From positions 1,984,001-2,048,000 of the forward strand of contig NZ_CP020821.1 of NCBI RefSeq assembly GCF_002105755.1: a stretch of 64,000 nt of DNA, in the 5' to 3' direction. The notes under the pieces are model-generated. The model was not told the origin of the DNA. It did no database searches and saw only the letters and a program-made list of their open reading frames with translations. Of this stretch, positions 17,071 to 27,933 are shown piece by piece. Positions within the stretch are counted from its first letter, which is position 1. Each line of letters opens with the position of its first letter. Position numbers and translations under genes: made by a program. Origin of the DNA: Mycobacterium colombiense CECT 3035. Its GTDB lineage: Bacteria > Actinomycetota > Actinomycetes > Mycobacteriales > Mycobacteriaceae.

Positions 17071-17517
17071 ATGGAGCGCTTGGACGAAACCGACGAGCGC
17101 ATCCTCGCCGAGCTGACCGAGCATGCGCGCGCCACCTTCGCCGAGATCGGTGAAAAGGTGAATCTGTCTGCGCCGGCGGTGAAGCGGCGCGTGGACCGGA
17201 TGCTGGACAGCGGCGTCATCAAGAGTTTCACCACGGTCATCGACCGCAACGCGCTCGGCTGGAACACCGAGGCTTATGTGCAGGTTTTCTGCCACGGCCG
17301 GATCGCACCGGACGAGTTGCGAGCGGCCTGGGTGGACATCCCCGAGGTGTTCAGCGCCGCGACGGTGACCGGGACCCCCGACGCCATCCTGCATGTGCTC
17401 GCCCGCGACATGCGGCATCTGGAGGCGGCTTTGGAGAAAATCCGGTCAAGTGCGGACATCGAGCGCAGTGAGAGCATCGTCGTGTTGTCCAACCTTATCG
17501 ACCGGACGCGCCCGTAA
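17071..17517 (+). CDS. Lrp/AsnC family transcriptional regulator (Rv2324-like)
   Basis: A 148-residue Lrp/AsnC regulator. The N-terminal winged helix-turn-helix is ERLDETDERILAELTEHA through GEKVNLSAPAVKRRVDRML. The C-terminal RAM domain, which senses amino acids, includes VTGTPDAILHVLARDM. AAAGGGG precedes the ATG. It is divergent from ddaH-rocD-rocE, the standard arrangement for an arginine/ornithine-responsive activator, and the intergenic region has phased repeats. The effector was not determined. Confidence 0.9.
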   Translation: MERLDETDERILAELTEHARATFAEIGEKVNLSAPAVKRRVDRMLDSGVIKSFTTVIDRNALGWNTEAYVQVFCHGRIAPDELRAAWVDIPEVFSAATVTGTPDAILHVLARDMRHLEAALEKIRSSADIERSESIVVLSNLIDRTRP

Positions 17518-17520
17518 CGC

Positions 17521-19331
17521 TCAGCGCCGACGGAACGCCCGCAACCGCCGCGTGCGGGCCGGTGCCGGGCGGCGAGATGCGTACGGCCACGGGTTGTTTC
17601 GCTCGGGAATCGAACTGGCCCGGACGTGTTTGAGTTGGGTGCGCAGGTGCTGGCGCAGGTCGTGCAGTAGCGGATCGGTCCACCGGTTCGCGGCTTCGAT
17701 CGGGTCGGTGGTCAGGTCGTAGAGCTCCCATTGGTCGTCGACCGGCGACGTCCGGTAGGCCTCTCCCCCAAGCCCGTTGGCGGCCAGGTGACGGACTCCG
17801 GGTTCGGTCCACGTTCCCGGGTCGTCGAAGGTGCGGACCAGCTTCCACAGATGCCCGCCGCCGCCGGCGGCCGTCGCCTCGTCGACGCGGACGACGAGTC
17901 CCTCGAAATTGGATGCGGTGTGAGCCGGAATCCGGATTCGCAGTGGCGCCGGTGGATTGACGGTACGTTTCAGTTGTCGCGCCAAACCCGAAGCCCCGCT
18001 GTCTCCCTCGAGCATGTTGTCGCGGGTCATCAGGTAAACGGCCCGGGTTTCGTCGGCGGCCGCGCCGTCGACGATCGGCATCAGGTCGCGGCCCGGCAGC
18101 CGGTGCACTTCGGAGAACGACTCCGCGAGCGTGGCCGCCACCGCGTCCACGTCGATGCCGGCCGCGCCGAGCAACGTCGGGACCAGATCCACGTGCGAGG
18201 TCGGCGCCTCGACCACCCGGCGCTGCGTCGTGCGCACGCCGACGCGCGCGATGACGAACGGCACCCGAGTGGCTTCGTCGTAGAGGTTGAACCATTTCTG
18301 GTGCAACCCACCGTGCGCACCCAGGAGGTCGCCGTGATCGGCGGTGCGCACCAGCACCGCGTCGCGTGAACCATTGTCGGTGACGGCCCGCCGCACCCGA
18401 TCGATCGGCCCGTCCACCTCGGCATGCAATCGGTAGTACAGGTCGCGGTAGCGCTGCGCGTTGCGCCGGTAGGTCCATTCGATCGCGGGCGCCGGGCCGT
18501 ACCCGGAGTAGTACGCCTCGCGGAAGGCGATCTGGGCGGCGGGCTTGCTGGACAGGTCCTCCTCCGCCGTCGGGGCGGGGGCACCGGCGGCGGGTCCAGC
18601 GGTGACGGCTTGACCGGGCCGCGTCGTGACCACGTCGGAAACAGCACGATGTCATGGGGATTCACAAAGCTGGCCACCAGCAGAAACGGACGCAACGCGG
18701 CCGGGTCCCCGGCGCGACGGCGGGCGTAGCGGTCGGTGAGCCAGGCGACGATGCGATCGGCGATCAACGGGTCGCGGCGAATGCCGGCGTTGGCCAGCGC
18801 CGCCCCGTGCGGCTCTGGGCCGACCCAGCCCGAGAAGCCGAACGGTGCAAGCGGATCCGCCTCCAGGTAGCGGCGTACGGCACCGGGGTCGACGTTCCCG
18901 TCATCGTCGTTGGTGGCCAGCGACCGGCCGGTGGCCGGGTCGATGAGATCGGCATGCGAGATGTGCCACTTGCCGTCGTAGTGGGTGTCGTAGCCGGCGG
19001 CGCGAAACCAGTTGCCCAGTGTGGGCACCTCGCCCTGGCGCAGCCACCGCATGCGCGAGTCGCCGGCGGTCTTCCCGATGCCGTCGGTCTGGGTGACCCC
19101 GTGCAGATCGGGATAGTGCCCGGTGAAAATCGTTGGGCGGCTGGGCACGCAGGCCAGGGAGCCGGTGTAGTGCCTACCGAAGCTGACGCCGTGCTCCTCA
19201 AACCACCTGCGCCCGGACAGTATCCGATCGCGCCACGCGAGCACCTCGGGCGCCTCGTAGGGCGGCACCGCGCGTTCTTCGTCCGTAACGATGACGATGA
19301 CGTCGGGGCGGGGGCCGGGGCGATCAGACAC
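17521..19331 (-). pseudogene. Sulfatase, interrupted by a single frameshift
   Basis: Two overlapping frames together encode an approximately 600-residue sulfatase. The upstream part (19331 to about 18580) starts PDVIVIVTDEER and has the formylglycine signature CVPSRPTIFTG with Cys at residue 61. The downstream part resumes at AEEDLSSKPAAQIAFREAY, with TADHGDLLGAHG and HQKWFNLYDE. One base missing from the G run at 18571-18581 accounts for the break. The GTG at 19331 lies inside the end of the SRPBCC gene with GGAGGA in front. If the frameshift is a sequencing error, this is an intact arylsulfatase/phosphonate-hydrolase-like enzyme; otherwise it is inactive. The substrate is unknown. Confidence 0.8.
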
Positions 19332-19785
19332 GGCCGTCCTCCAATCGGTTTGCCAGGCCGGCCAGCATCGCGTCGAACTGTCGTGCAAGGAAGCGGCACA
19401 GGATCCGTTCGGCCAGCCGGTGCGTTGGGCGAGGGCCGATTTCGACGGTGCTGGTCAGCGTCACCCGGGTTTCGGGGACCGCCGCGCCCGCGGCCGCGGC
19501 GAGCGTCCAGCGATTGGACACCCTGCGCAGGCGGCGCGGCAGGCCGTCGATGTCGTACGCGAGGGCGCGGGGTGGCTCGAATTCGGTGATGCGCTCGACC
19601 AGGGCGTCGCGCTTGACCTGGACCCGCCGGGCGGTGCCGACCGGCTGCCCGTTGCGTCCGGCGTGCAGGATGCACGAGTGGTCGACGTTGCCGGCCCACG
19701 CGCTGATCGAGCCGAAGTCCGCCAGCACATTCCAGATGTCGTCGACGCGAGCCGCGATGGTGCGCGTGCGCTGGATCGCGGTCAT
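19324..19785 (-). CDS. SRPBCC family protein
   Basis: A 153-residue START/Bet v1-like (SRPBCC) protein. The N-terminal strand and helix TRTIAARVDDIWNVLADFGSI is typical, as is the long C-terminal helix LAERILCRFLARQFDAMLAGL. Such proteins bind hydrophobic ligands in a deep cavity. The stop overlaps the sulfatase start by eight bases, so the two are translationally coupled. The pair sits between the orthologs of Rv2324 and Rv2325c and looks like an insertion relative to M. tuberculosis. Ligand unknown. Confidence 0.75.
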   Translation of the reverse strand: MTAIQRTRTIAARVDDIWNVLADFGSISAWAGNVDHSCILHAGRNGQPVGTARRVQVKRDALVERITEFEPPRALAYDIDGLPRRLRRVSNRWTLAAAAGAAVPETRVTLTSTVEIGPRPTHRLAERILCRFLARQFDAMLAGLANRLEDGRV

Positions 19786-19813
19786 CTGTTCACGCCGCCG
19801 GACCCCGAGTTGC

Positions 19814-20668
19814 CTAATGGAACTGCAACATCGCGTCGATCACCACTCCGATGGCGCCGGCCGCGATGGTGATGCCCAACGCCACCCAGTCCGCCAGTTT
19901 CGGTCGCGCCGGTGCGGCCGCCAGCTGGCCGATGCCGCCGCGGGCGGTGATCGCGTCGCCCATTTCGTCGGCCCGCCGCAGCGTGACAACGATTGCCGCC
20001 GTGAGCAAATCGATCATGTCGCGGGCCTGCTGGCGCCGGCGGGCCCGGCGGTTCCGCGGTTCCTGGTTGGGGCGCAGCCGCCGGGCGGCGTAGAGCACCT
20101 GGAATTCCTCGATCAACATCGGGAAGGCGCGCAACGCAAGCGCCAGGGCGACGGCCCATTCGTCGCTCGGAATCCGCAGCCATCGCAGTGGCCGGCCCAA
20201 AGCCGCCAGCGCCGGACCCATTTCGGCGACGTTGGTGGTCCACGACAGCATCGCGCCCAGGCCGATCAACACGATCGACAGCGCGGTCACCCGCACGAAG
20301 TGCAACGTTCCGCCCAGCCCGATGTGCACCCCGGCTATCTCGATCACCGGACTGCCGGCGCCGAGCGCGGCGGTGACGGCGCCCACCGCCAGGGCGATCC
20401 AGATCCAGCGCCGCGGCGACGGCAACGCGCCGCGGGGAATGTGGGCGAGCCGGGCGGCGGTGATCAGCAAGACCAACATCAGCCCGACTGTCACCCAGCC
20501 CGGGTACAAGGTCAGCAGTATCGAAACGCCCAGGACCACAAGTAGTTTGGTACCGGCCCACAACTCGTGGATCTTCGACGTCCCGGGCACCGGCACCAGC
20601 AGCACCACCGGACGATGCGTGCGCCGGGTGCGGCTTGGCGCCGGCTTGGCGTCCGCGGGTGCGGTCAT
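19814..20668 (-). CDS. ECF transporter T component, CbiQ family (Rv2325c-like)
   Basis: A 284-residue integral membrane protein of the CbiQ/EcfT family. It has several membrane segments in the N-terminal half and the conserved Ala-Arg-Gly-type coupling region near the C-terminus ([10 protein letters not shown], preceded by [10 protein letters not shown]). It couples ATPases to a substrate-specific S component. The ATG overlaps the end of the upstream ATPase gene (ATGA at 20665-20668). The transported substrate cannot be deduced. Confidence 0.85.
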   Translation of the reverse strand: MTAPADAKPAPSRTRRTHRPVVLLVPVPGTSKIHELWAGTKLLVVLGVSILLTLYPGWVTVGLMLVLLITAARLAHIPRGALPSPRRWIWIALAVGAVTAALGAGSPVIEIAGVHIGLGGTLHFVRVTALSIVLIGLGAMLSWTTNVAEMGPALAALGRPLRWLRIPSDEWAVALALALRAFPMLIEEFQVLYAARRLRPNQEPRNRRARRRQQARDMIDLLTAAIVVTLRRADEMGDAITARGGIGQLAAAPARPKLADWVALGITIAAGAIGVVIDAMLQFH

Positions 20669-22707
20669 GACATACCCCCCGCCGCGGTCGACGCCGTTTC
20701 CAGCATGCCGTCGCGCAGGAACAGCGTCCGCGGGCAGAGCTCCTCGAGCCCGACGATGTCATGGGAGATCACCACCACCGTCAGGCCGCGTTCCTTGCGC
20801 AGGCTCTCCAGCAGCCGCAGCAGGCCGCGCTGGCTGCCGATGTCCAATCCCGCCAGCGGCTCGTCGAGGACCAACGCCCGCGGGGAGCGCGCCAGCAGAC
20901 CGGCCAGCACCACGCGGCGCATCTGGCCGCCGCTGAGTTGGTCGATCCGGCGCTTGCCCATCGCCGGGTCCAGCCCGACCGAGATCAACGCCTCGGCCAC
21001 GCGGTCGGTGTCGAGGTGCGAAAAGCCCGCCGCGGACGCGACTTCGGCATCGACGTGATCGCGCATCAACTGCAACCGGGCGGACTGGAACGACAGCGCG
21101 ACCTCGCCCACGCGCTCGTGGGTGGGTTCGCCGTCGATCAGGCAGGTGCCGGCGGTCGGGTTGGTCAGGCCGGCCATGATCCAGGCCAGCGTCGACTTAC
21201 CCGACCCGTTGCCGCCGTGGATCAACACCCCGTCGCCCTGCTCCACCACAAAGCTGACATCACGCAGGGCGACCTTGGACCATGGTGTGCCGCTGGCGTA
21301 TTCGTGGCTGACGTCGATGAGTTCCAGCACCGGCGTTCGCGCGCCGTCACCGACGGCGCCGGCCTGGACGGGCGCGGCCGCGGTGTCGCTCGTCACCGCG
21401 TTGTCCGGTGAATCGCTGAGCTTGATGATGCGGTCCGCGGATGCCGCCTCGTTGTCGTAGTGGGTGATGTGCACCAACGCCGTCTGGTGCCGCTTGGCCA
21501 GGCCAGAGAGCACGCCCAGCAAGGCATCTCGCCCCTGCTGGTCGACCATGGTGGTGACCTCGTCGGCGATCAGCAGCGCGGGATCCCGCGCCAGCGCGGC
21601 CGCGAGGGCGAGGCGCTGCAGTTCCCCGCCGGACAAGCTTCCGGTGTCGCGTTCGGCCAGCCCATCGAGGCCCACCTCGTGCAGCAGTTGATCGACGTCG
21701 ATCTCGGCGTCCGGGGGCAATCCCCACACCACATCGTCGGCGACACGCGTGCCCAGGACCTGGCTTTTGGGGTGCTGCAACACAATTGCCGTGCCGCCCA
21801 TCTCGCCGAGTCCGACGGTTCCCGGGCGCTCGACGCTGCCTGCCGTCGGCTCCCGGCCGGCCAAGATCAGCATCAACGTCGTCTTCCCCGAACCGTTGGC
21901 GCCGGTCACCGCGATGTGTTCGCCGACCTGGACATCGAGACTGACCTCGCGCAGCGCGTCCTGCTCGGCGCCCGGGTACCGGAACCGCACCTTGTCCAAC
22001 CGCACCGGCACCGGCCCCACCGGACTGCCTTGCGTGCGCGCGTCATCGGTGGCGTCCAGCTTGTGGACGTCAGGGATCTTGCGCATCCGCTCGAGGAGGC
22101 GGGACAGTGCCGACCAGCTGATGAACGCGACGATGACGACCAACAGGACCATGTAGGGGAAAATCAGCAACGGCCAGTGCTGGATCCCGTCGGCGACGTA
22201 CCGCTTCAACCCCGCACCGACGCCCTGCAGGTGGACCCAGTTCAGGAATGCCGCGACGCCGTTGGCGTTCGCGGTGATGACGTCGAAGAACAAGTGCCGC
22301 AGCCGGGTCAGCACCGCCAGCACCGCGACCCATCCGGCGCCCCAGAGCACTCCGGCGGCCAGCGCCAACAGGGCGACCGTCGGCAAGCCGCGGCCTTTGC
22401 GTTTGACGATGCCGCACAATCCGCCCACCCAGGCGCAGTCGATCAGCATGAACAGGCTGCCCAGCCCGGCGATCAAGAAGGCGATCACCCCGCCGGCCAC
22501 CGTCGCCGCGATCAGCGCTCGGGGCCGGTAGCGATAGGCCAGCAGCCCCATCGGCACGGTGCCCAGCACGCCGAGTCCCTGAGCGAATGGGATTACCGCG
22601 GCCAGGATCTCGATCGCCGCGCAGAGGGCCCCCATGACCGCGGCCTGTGCCAACTCATTCGGCCGCAGCGCCCCTTCCTTCGATCGCCGGAAACGCAGCA
22701 AGGTCAC
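20665..22707 (-). CDS. Fused ECF transporter: S-like membrane domain plus two ATPase domains (Rv2326c-like)
   Basis: A 680-residue fusion. Residues 1 to about 230 are hydrophobic with five to six membrane segments, resembling an S component. Two CbiO-type ATPase domains follow. The first has Walker [10 protein letters not shown], signature [12 protein letters not shown] and Walker B LLIADE; the second has [21 protein letters not shown] and ALVLDE. All catalytic motifs are intact. With CbiQ downstream this gives a complete ECF importer in two genes. The open frame extends far upstream through antisense sequence; GTG at 22707 was chosen because it begins the hydrophobic domain and matches the M. 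tuberculosis protein length of about 700. Confidence 0.85.
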   Translation of the reverse strand: MTLLRFRRSKEGALRPNELAQAAVMGALCAAIEILAAVIPFAQGLGVLGTVPMGLLAYRYRPRALIAATVAGGVIAFLIAGLGSLFMLIDCAWVGGLCGIVKRKGRGLPTVALLALAAGVLWGAGWVAVLAVLTRLRHLFFDVITANANGVAAFLNWVHLQGVGAGLKRYVADGIQHWPLLIFPYMVLLVVIVAFISWSALSRLLERMRKIPDVHKLDATDDARTQGSPVGPVPVRLDKVRFRYPGAEQDALREVSLDVQVGEHIAVTGANGSGKTTLMLILAGREPTAGSVERPGTVGLGEMGGTAIVLQHPKSQVLGTRVADDVVWGLPPDAEIDVDQLLHEVGLDGLAERDTGSLSGGELQRLALAAALARDPALLIADEVTTMVDQQGRDALLGVLSGLAKRHQTALVHITHYDNEAASADRIIKLSDSPDNAVTSDTAAAPVQAGAVGDGARTPVLELIDVSHEYASGTPWSKVALRDVSFVVEQGDGVLIHGGNGSGKSTLAWIMAGLTNPTAGTCLIDGEPTHERVGEVALSFQSARLQLMRDHVDAEVASAAGFSHLDTDRVAEALISVGLDPAMGKRRIDQLSGGQMRRVVLAGLLARSPRALVLDEPLAGLDIGSQRGLLRLLESLRKERGLTVVVISHDIVGLEELCPRTLFLRDGMLETASTAAGGMS

Positions 22708-22816
22708 TTGGGCGATTCTGCCAGCCGGAAGAAGGGGTGTCCGCTGAAGATGGCGTTTTGCGCGGCACGCGTCGTCCTTCCGGCCTCGCTTAGCAAAGCT
22801 ATGCAACCATGGATAC

Positions 22817-23305
22817 ATGGACAACGTCGTCGATGCCGCAAACCTCGAGGGAGCGCAGGGACTGGGGGCCGACCTGCTCGCCGTGGTCGCGCGGTTGAAC
22901 CGCATGGCCACCCAGCGCATCCAGATGCCCTTGCCGGCCGCGCAGGCCAGGCTACTGGCCACCATCGAAGCCCACGGCGAAGCCCGCATCGGTGACCTGG
23001 CCGCCGTCGACCACTGTTCGCAACCGACGATGACGACGCAGGTGCGCCGCCTCGAGGAGGCGGGCCTGGTCACCCGGATGGTCGACCCCGGTGACGCGCG
23101 TGCGGTGCGGATCCGCATCACGGCCGAGGGCCGTCGCACGCTCAACGCGGTTCGGGCCGACCGCGCCGCCGCGATCGAACCCCAATTGGCGCTGCTCGAC
23201 GACGCGGACCGGCAGGTGCTGAGGCAAGCGGTCGACGTGTTGCGCGGGCTACTGGACAACGCTTCGCTTGCCACCTCGCTTTCGGGCCGCCGCAACCCGC
23301 TGTGA
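22817..23305 (+). CDS. MarR family transcriptional regulator (Rv2327-like)
   Basis: A 162-residue winged helix-turn-helix regulator. The DNA-binding part runs [33 protein letters not shown] (in overlapping short blocks), and the wing is [19 protein letters not shown]. Helices at both ends form the dimer interface. It is divergent from the ECF transporter with a 109-base gap, so it probably regulates that transporter. Effector unknown. Confidence 0.88.
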   Translation: MDNVVDAANLEGAQGLGADLLAVVARLNRMATQRIQMPLPAAQARLLATIEAHGEARIGDLAAVDHCSQPTMTTQVRRLEEAGLVTRMVDPGDARAVRIRITAEGRRTLNAVRADRAAAIEPQLALLDDADRQVLRQAVDVLRGLLDNASLATSLSGRRNPL

Positions 23306-23437
23306 GCGGTGCGCCGCTGGCGGTTGAAGCTCGGGCGAGGGTAGACACTTAAGCGAGCGCGGCGACCGGCGCCTCCGGGCGGGGCGGCCCTGAAGCCGAG
23401 ACCACATCGAGCTGACCGGTGACGAAAGGTGGCGGCC

Positions 23438-25881
23438 ATGCCGACCGAGGCTTCGGCCCTTCCGGCCTCGCTGACCGTATGGGCCGGATCGGCGCGGTAT
23501 GTCTTCACCCCGGGCCGCGACGTGATCGTGGGCTACGGCCCCGGGTGTGACATTCCGCTGCCGGCTCCGGGCGGGCCGTCTCAGCCCCCGCCGCCGCGGG
23601 TGGACGTGATCCTGCGGTTCACGGGTAGTCACTGGGTGGCCATCGATCTGAGCCGACGCGGCATCTTCGCCGGCGGATCGCGGGTGTCGACACTCGAGAT
23701 CCGCGACGGCCTGGGGATCAGCATCGGGGATCCACAGCACGGTCCGCGCCTGGTCTTTCAAACCGCGGCCTCGCCCGGACCGCCCGGGCCTCCGCCACCG
23801 GCGGGCCCGGCGTATCCCCCGCAGGCGCCTCCGGTTCCACCGGGCGCGCCACCGCCGGGTCGTCCGAACGACCCCGACCCGCGGGTTCCCACGCAGAGCG
23901 CCACCCGGCGGATGCCCGTGGTCACGCCCCCGCCGCCCGCCGCCCAGCGGCCTGTCCAGCCCGGCCCTCCGCCACCGCCGCCGCCGGGTGCGGTCCCCCC
24001 GCCCCCGGCTCAGCCACCGGCTCCGCCGGCGCCTCCGCCCACCGCGGAACCCGAGCCGCACAAGGGCCCGAGCCTGATCGAGCGGATGGTGACCAGCAAG
24101 CTGCGCGCCCAGCGCCCCTCCTTCCGCACCGAGGAACCCAACTCCACGTTTCGGCTGCCGCTGCAAACCGCGTCACGCACCACCGGCGTGACCGCCTACC
24201 GGCTGGGGCTGACGGTCGATGGCCGCGAGACGCTGTCGGGCATCTCGTTCACCGCGCGTCCCGGCGCCATGACCGCGGTCATCGGGCCGTCGGCCGCGCG
24301 CAATTCCGCGCTGCTCGCGCTGCTGGCCGGCACCAGAAAGCTCAGCGCCGGGCGCGTCACCGTGGACGGACACGACGTCCACGCCGAGCCGGAGTCCATC
24401 CGCACCCGCATCGGGGTGGTCGCCCGCGACGACCGGCTGCACCGGCAGCTCACCGTCGCGCAGGTGGTGGAATACGCCGCCGAACTCCGGCTGCCGCCGG
24501 ACACGGTGCCCGAGCAGCGCGACCGCGTGGTCAGCCAGGTTCTCGACGAACTCGGGCTGGCGCCGCACCGGGACACCAGAATCCGCAAACTCCCGCCCGA
24601 GGTACGCCGGTGCGCCGCGCTGGCTGTCGAACTCGTCAGCCGGCCAGGCCTGCTCGTGGTCGACGAACCCACCGCCGGACTGGATGCGGCGCAGCAGCGC
24701 CACGTCATGGCGATGCTGCGGCACCAGGCCAACCTCGGCTGCGCCGTCGTGGTCGCGATTTCGGCGCGCACCTCGCTCACCGATGTGAACGCGTGCGACC
24801 AGGTGATGGTGCTCACCGGCGCGGGCAAACTCGCATACCTCGGAACGCCCCTGCAGATCGAGTCCGCGATGGGCACCACCGACTGGTCACGGGTGCTGGC
24901 GCAGGTCGGCGCCGATCCCGAGGGGCCCACCGCGCCTTCCGTGCGCGCCCGCAGACGGCGGCGGCCACCCCGCCAGAAGTCGCGGCGCCCGGTCCGCCGC
25001 CGCGCGCGCTGTCCAGAAGCCGGCAGATCCGGTTGCTGGCCCGTCGCGAGGTCCGCCTGCTTCTCGGCGATCGCAGCTACCTCGCCTTCCTGGTGATCCT
25101 GCCGTTCGTGCTGGCGGGGCTCGCGCTGCTGGTCCCGGGCGACGCAGGCCTGACGCGACCCGACCCGGGCAGCACGAACGCGCACGAAGCCATCGAGATC
25201 CTGGCCGCCCTCAACATCGCCGCGGTGATCATCGGCACCGCGCTGACCATCCGCACGGTTGTGTGCGAGCATCGCGTCTTCCGCCGCGAGCAGGAGATCG
25301 GCCTGTCCGCGCCCAGCTACCTGACCGCCAAGATCACCGTGTACAGCCTGGCCGCCGCCGTCTGGACGGCCGTCGTCTTCGCGATCGTCGTCGCGGTCAA
25401 GGGCGAGCCCGGACGGAGCGCCGTCCTGCTGCACAACGCCACGGTCGAGCTCTACGTGAGCGTGGCCGTCACCGCGATCGTCTCCGCGGTCATCGGCCTC
25501 GCGCTGTCGTCGCTGGGCAAGTCGCTGCGGGAGGTCCTGCCGCTGGTGATCCCGGTGATCCTGGCGTCCGCACTGTTCAACGGGAGCCTGGTGCAGCTGG
25601 TGGGCGTGCTGGGCCTGCAGCAGATCAGCTGGTTCGTCCCGGCCCAGTGGGGTTTCGCGGCCGCGGCATCCACCACGAACCTGCGCAGGGTCGACTCGCT
25701 GGCCGCCAACGCCGTGACGTGGACCCACTACAGCGGCTGGTGGGTGTTCGACATGGGGATGCTCGTGCTGTTCGGCGTCATCGCGGCCGGAGTCGCGCTC
25801 TATCGGCTGCGGTCGCCCCTCGGCGAAAACCGCGGCCCGTCGCCGGACCCGGCGCCGCAAGCTCGTCATCCCGAGCGCTGA
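23438..25881 (+). pseudogene. Degenerate FHA-ABC transporter (Rv1747-like paralog), frameshifted
   Basis: Two overlapping frames give one protein of about 815 residues with the layout of Rv1747: FHA domain, proline-rich linker, ABC ATPase, ABC-2 membrane domain. The frame breaks near 24947-24951; one extra base restores it. Independently, key residues are lost. The FHA domain lacks the conserved Gly-Arg and Ser-x-x-His residues needed to bind phosphothreonine. Walker A reads GPSAARNS with no lysine, the signature reads LPPEV instead of LSGGQ, and the H-loop histidine is not seen. Walker B (LLVVDEPTAGLD) survives. Membrane segments after 25050 look normal. ATG at 23438 follows AAAGG. It is at best a catalytically inactive transporter-like protein. 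Confidence 0.75.
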
Positions 25882-25980
25882 GTCTGCCCGCGCCGGCGGC
25901 TGTGGGCCGCCGCGAAGTTTCGTTCGGCGAGCCGTCGGCGATGTTCGCCGCGACGCGAACCGCCCATTACTGTCGGCTTT

Positions 25981-27933
25981 ATGGCGCCTGAAACGACAAC
26001 CACTGCCGAGCATCTGCGCAACACCCTGGACGGGCGGTGGCGCGACGTCAGAAACCGGATGCGCGACACGCTCACCGAGGACCTGTTCCGCCCGCACTAC
26101 ACCCCGAATACCGTGATCGCCCGCACCAAGGTGGCGGAGCAGATGCGCATCATGGCGGCCTTCGGCGCGGCCGCCGACAGTTTCAAGAAGGAACACGGTG
26201 GCACCGGCGACGTCGGCGCGGCGATCACCATGATCGAGATGCTGGCGATGTCGGACCTGTCGCTGATGGTGAAGGCCGGTGTGCAGTGGGGCCTGTTCGG
26301 CGGGGCCGTGGAAAACCTGGGCACCGAGCGCCACCACGAGACCTACGTGCCCAAGATCATCAGCCTGGAATTGCGCGGCTGTTTCGCGATGACCGAGACG
26401 GGACACGGCAGCGATGTGCAGTCGCTGGAGACCACCGCGACCTACGATCCGCAGACTCAAGAGTTCGTCATCGACTCCCCGACCCCGTCGGCCCGCAAGG
26501 ACTACATCGGCGGCGCCGCCGAAACCGCAACCATGGCAGCGGTTTTCGCGCAACTGATCACCACCGAGGACGGTAAGCCGGTCAATCACGGTGTGCACTG
26601 CGTCCTGGTGCCGATCCGCGACGAGGACGGCAACGACCTGCCCGGCGTCACCACGTCGGACTGCGAGTACAAGGGTGGGCTGCCCGGCGTCGACAACGGG
26701 CGCATCGTGTTCGACCACGTCCGCGTCCCGCGGGTCAACCTGCTGAACAAGTACGGCGACGTCGCGGCCGACGGCACCTACAGTTCGCCGATCGAGAATC
26801 CCAACCGCCGGTTCTTCACCATGCTGGGCACCCTGGTCCGCGGGCGGATCACCGTGGGCGGCAGCGCGGGCGCCGCAGGCCGGGTGGCGCTGGATATCGC
26901 CACCCGATATGCGTTGCAGCGCAGGCAGTTCAGCGCACCCGGTGACGGTTCCGAGGTGCTGATCATGGATTACCTGGTGCACCAGCGGCGACTGTTCCCA
27001 TTGATCGCGAAGTCATACGCACTGCAGTTCGCCCAGAACGAGCTGGTCAGCAAGTGCCACGACGTGCAGAGCGCAGACGCCCCCGACGCCGACGAGCAGC
27101 GCGAGCTGGAAGCGCGTGCCGCCGGGCTGAAGGCGGCCAACACCTGGCACGCCAGCCGCGCGATCCAGGAGTCCCGCGAGGCGTGCGGCGGCGCCGGCTA
27201 CATGGCCGAGAACAGGCTAATCGGGCTGCGGGGTGACACCGATGTCTTCACCACGTTCGAGGGCGACAACCACGTGCTGACACAGCTGGTGGCCAAGGAG
27301 CTGCTGACCGCCTACGCCGACGACATCAAGAGCATGAGCCCGGTCGAATGGGTTCGCTTCGCCGCCAACACCGTTGGTGAACGCGTCGTGAAACGCACTG
27401 CGGCAGAGGCGATCATCCAAACGATCGTGGACGCCCGTCAGGACAGCGAGGAAGAGGGCAGCCTGTTCAACCGCGGCACCCAGATCAAGATGTTCGAAGA
27501 CCGCGAGGAATACCTGCTCGCATCCGTGGCGCGCCGGTTGCAGGCGAAATCCAAAGAGATGTCCGAATTCGACGCGTTCAATTCGGTCCAGGATCACGTG
27601 CTGCACGCGGCCAGCGCCCACATCGACCGCGTGGTGCTGGAAGCGTTCGTGGCGGGGATCGACGCATGCCCCGACGAGCAGGCCCGCGAACTGCTCGGCA
27701 TCCTGTGCGACCTGTACGCGCTGTCGGTGATCGAGGACGACAAGGCCTGGTACATCGAGCACCGCTACCTGTCCACCGAGCGCGCCAAGGCGGTCACCCG
27801 CGGGATCAACGACCGCTGCCGGGCGCTGCGCCCGCACGCCGAGACCGTGGTCGACGGTTTCGGGGTACCGGCGCGGTTGCGTGACGCCGAAATGCTGCAC
27901 CCGGAGAACTTGTCCGAGGCCCTCACGAGCTGA
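25981..27933 (+). CDS. Acyl-CoA oxidase / acyl-CoA dehydrogenase family protein
   Basis: A 650-residue flavoprotein of the acyl-CoA oxidase type, longer than the usual 380-residue dehydrogenases because of an additional C-terminal domain. The FAD-binding region contains CFAMTETGHGSDV, and the catalytic glutamate lies in FTTFEGDNHVLTQLVAKEL. It oxidises an acyl-CoA to the 2-enoyl-CoA in beta-oxidation. TACTGT lies seven bases before the ATG with no ribosome binding site, so the mRNA may be leaderless. Its 3' end overlaps the convergent narK by 11 bases. Chain-length preference unknown. Confidence 0.85.
   Translation: MAPETTTTAEHLRNTLDGRWRDVRNRMRDTLTEDLFRPHYTPNTVIARTKVAEQMRIMAAFGAAADSFKKEHGGTGDVGAAITMIEMLAMSDLSLMVKAGVQWGLFGGAVENLGTERHHETYVPKIISLELRGCFAMTETGHGSDVQSLETTATYDPQTQEFVIDSPTPSARKDYIGGAAETATMAAVFAQLITTEDGKPVNHGVHCVLVPIRDEDGNDLPGVTTSDCEYKGGLPGVDNGRIVFDHVRVPRVNLLNKYGDVAADGTYSSPIENPNRRFFTMLGTLVRGRITVGGSAGAAGRVALDIATRYALQRRQFSAPGDGSEVLIMDYLVHQRRLFPLIAKSYALQFAQNELVSKCHDVQSADAPDADEQRELEARAAGLKAANTWHASRAIQESREACGGAGYMAENRLIGLRGDTDVFTTFEGDNHVLTQLVAKELLTAYADDIKSMSPVEWVRFAANTVGERVVKRTAAEAIIQTIVDARQDSEEEGSLFNRGTQIKMFEDREEYLLASVARRLQAKSKEMSEFDAFNSVQDHVLHAASAHIDRVVLEAFVAGIDACPDEQARELLGILCDLYALSVIEDDKAWYIEHRYLSTERAKAVTRGINDRCRALRPHAETVVDGFGVPARLRDAEMLHPENLSEALTS

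Noticed and set aside
23249-24166. Long arginine/glycine-rich minus-strand ORF
   Set aside because: Antisense to the proline-rich linker of the FHA-ABC gene and to marR; the composition is that of a shadow frame in GC-rich DNA.
24196-26982. 928-codon minus-strand ORF
   Set aside because: Antisense to the ABC gene and the acyl-CoA oxidase, with no recognisable domain; long open antisense frames are common at this GC content.
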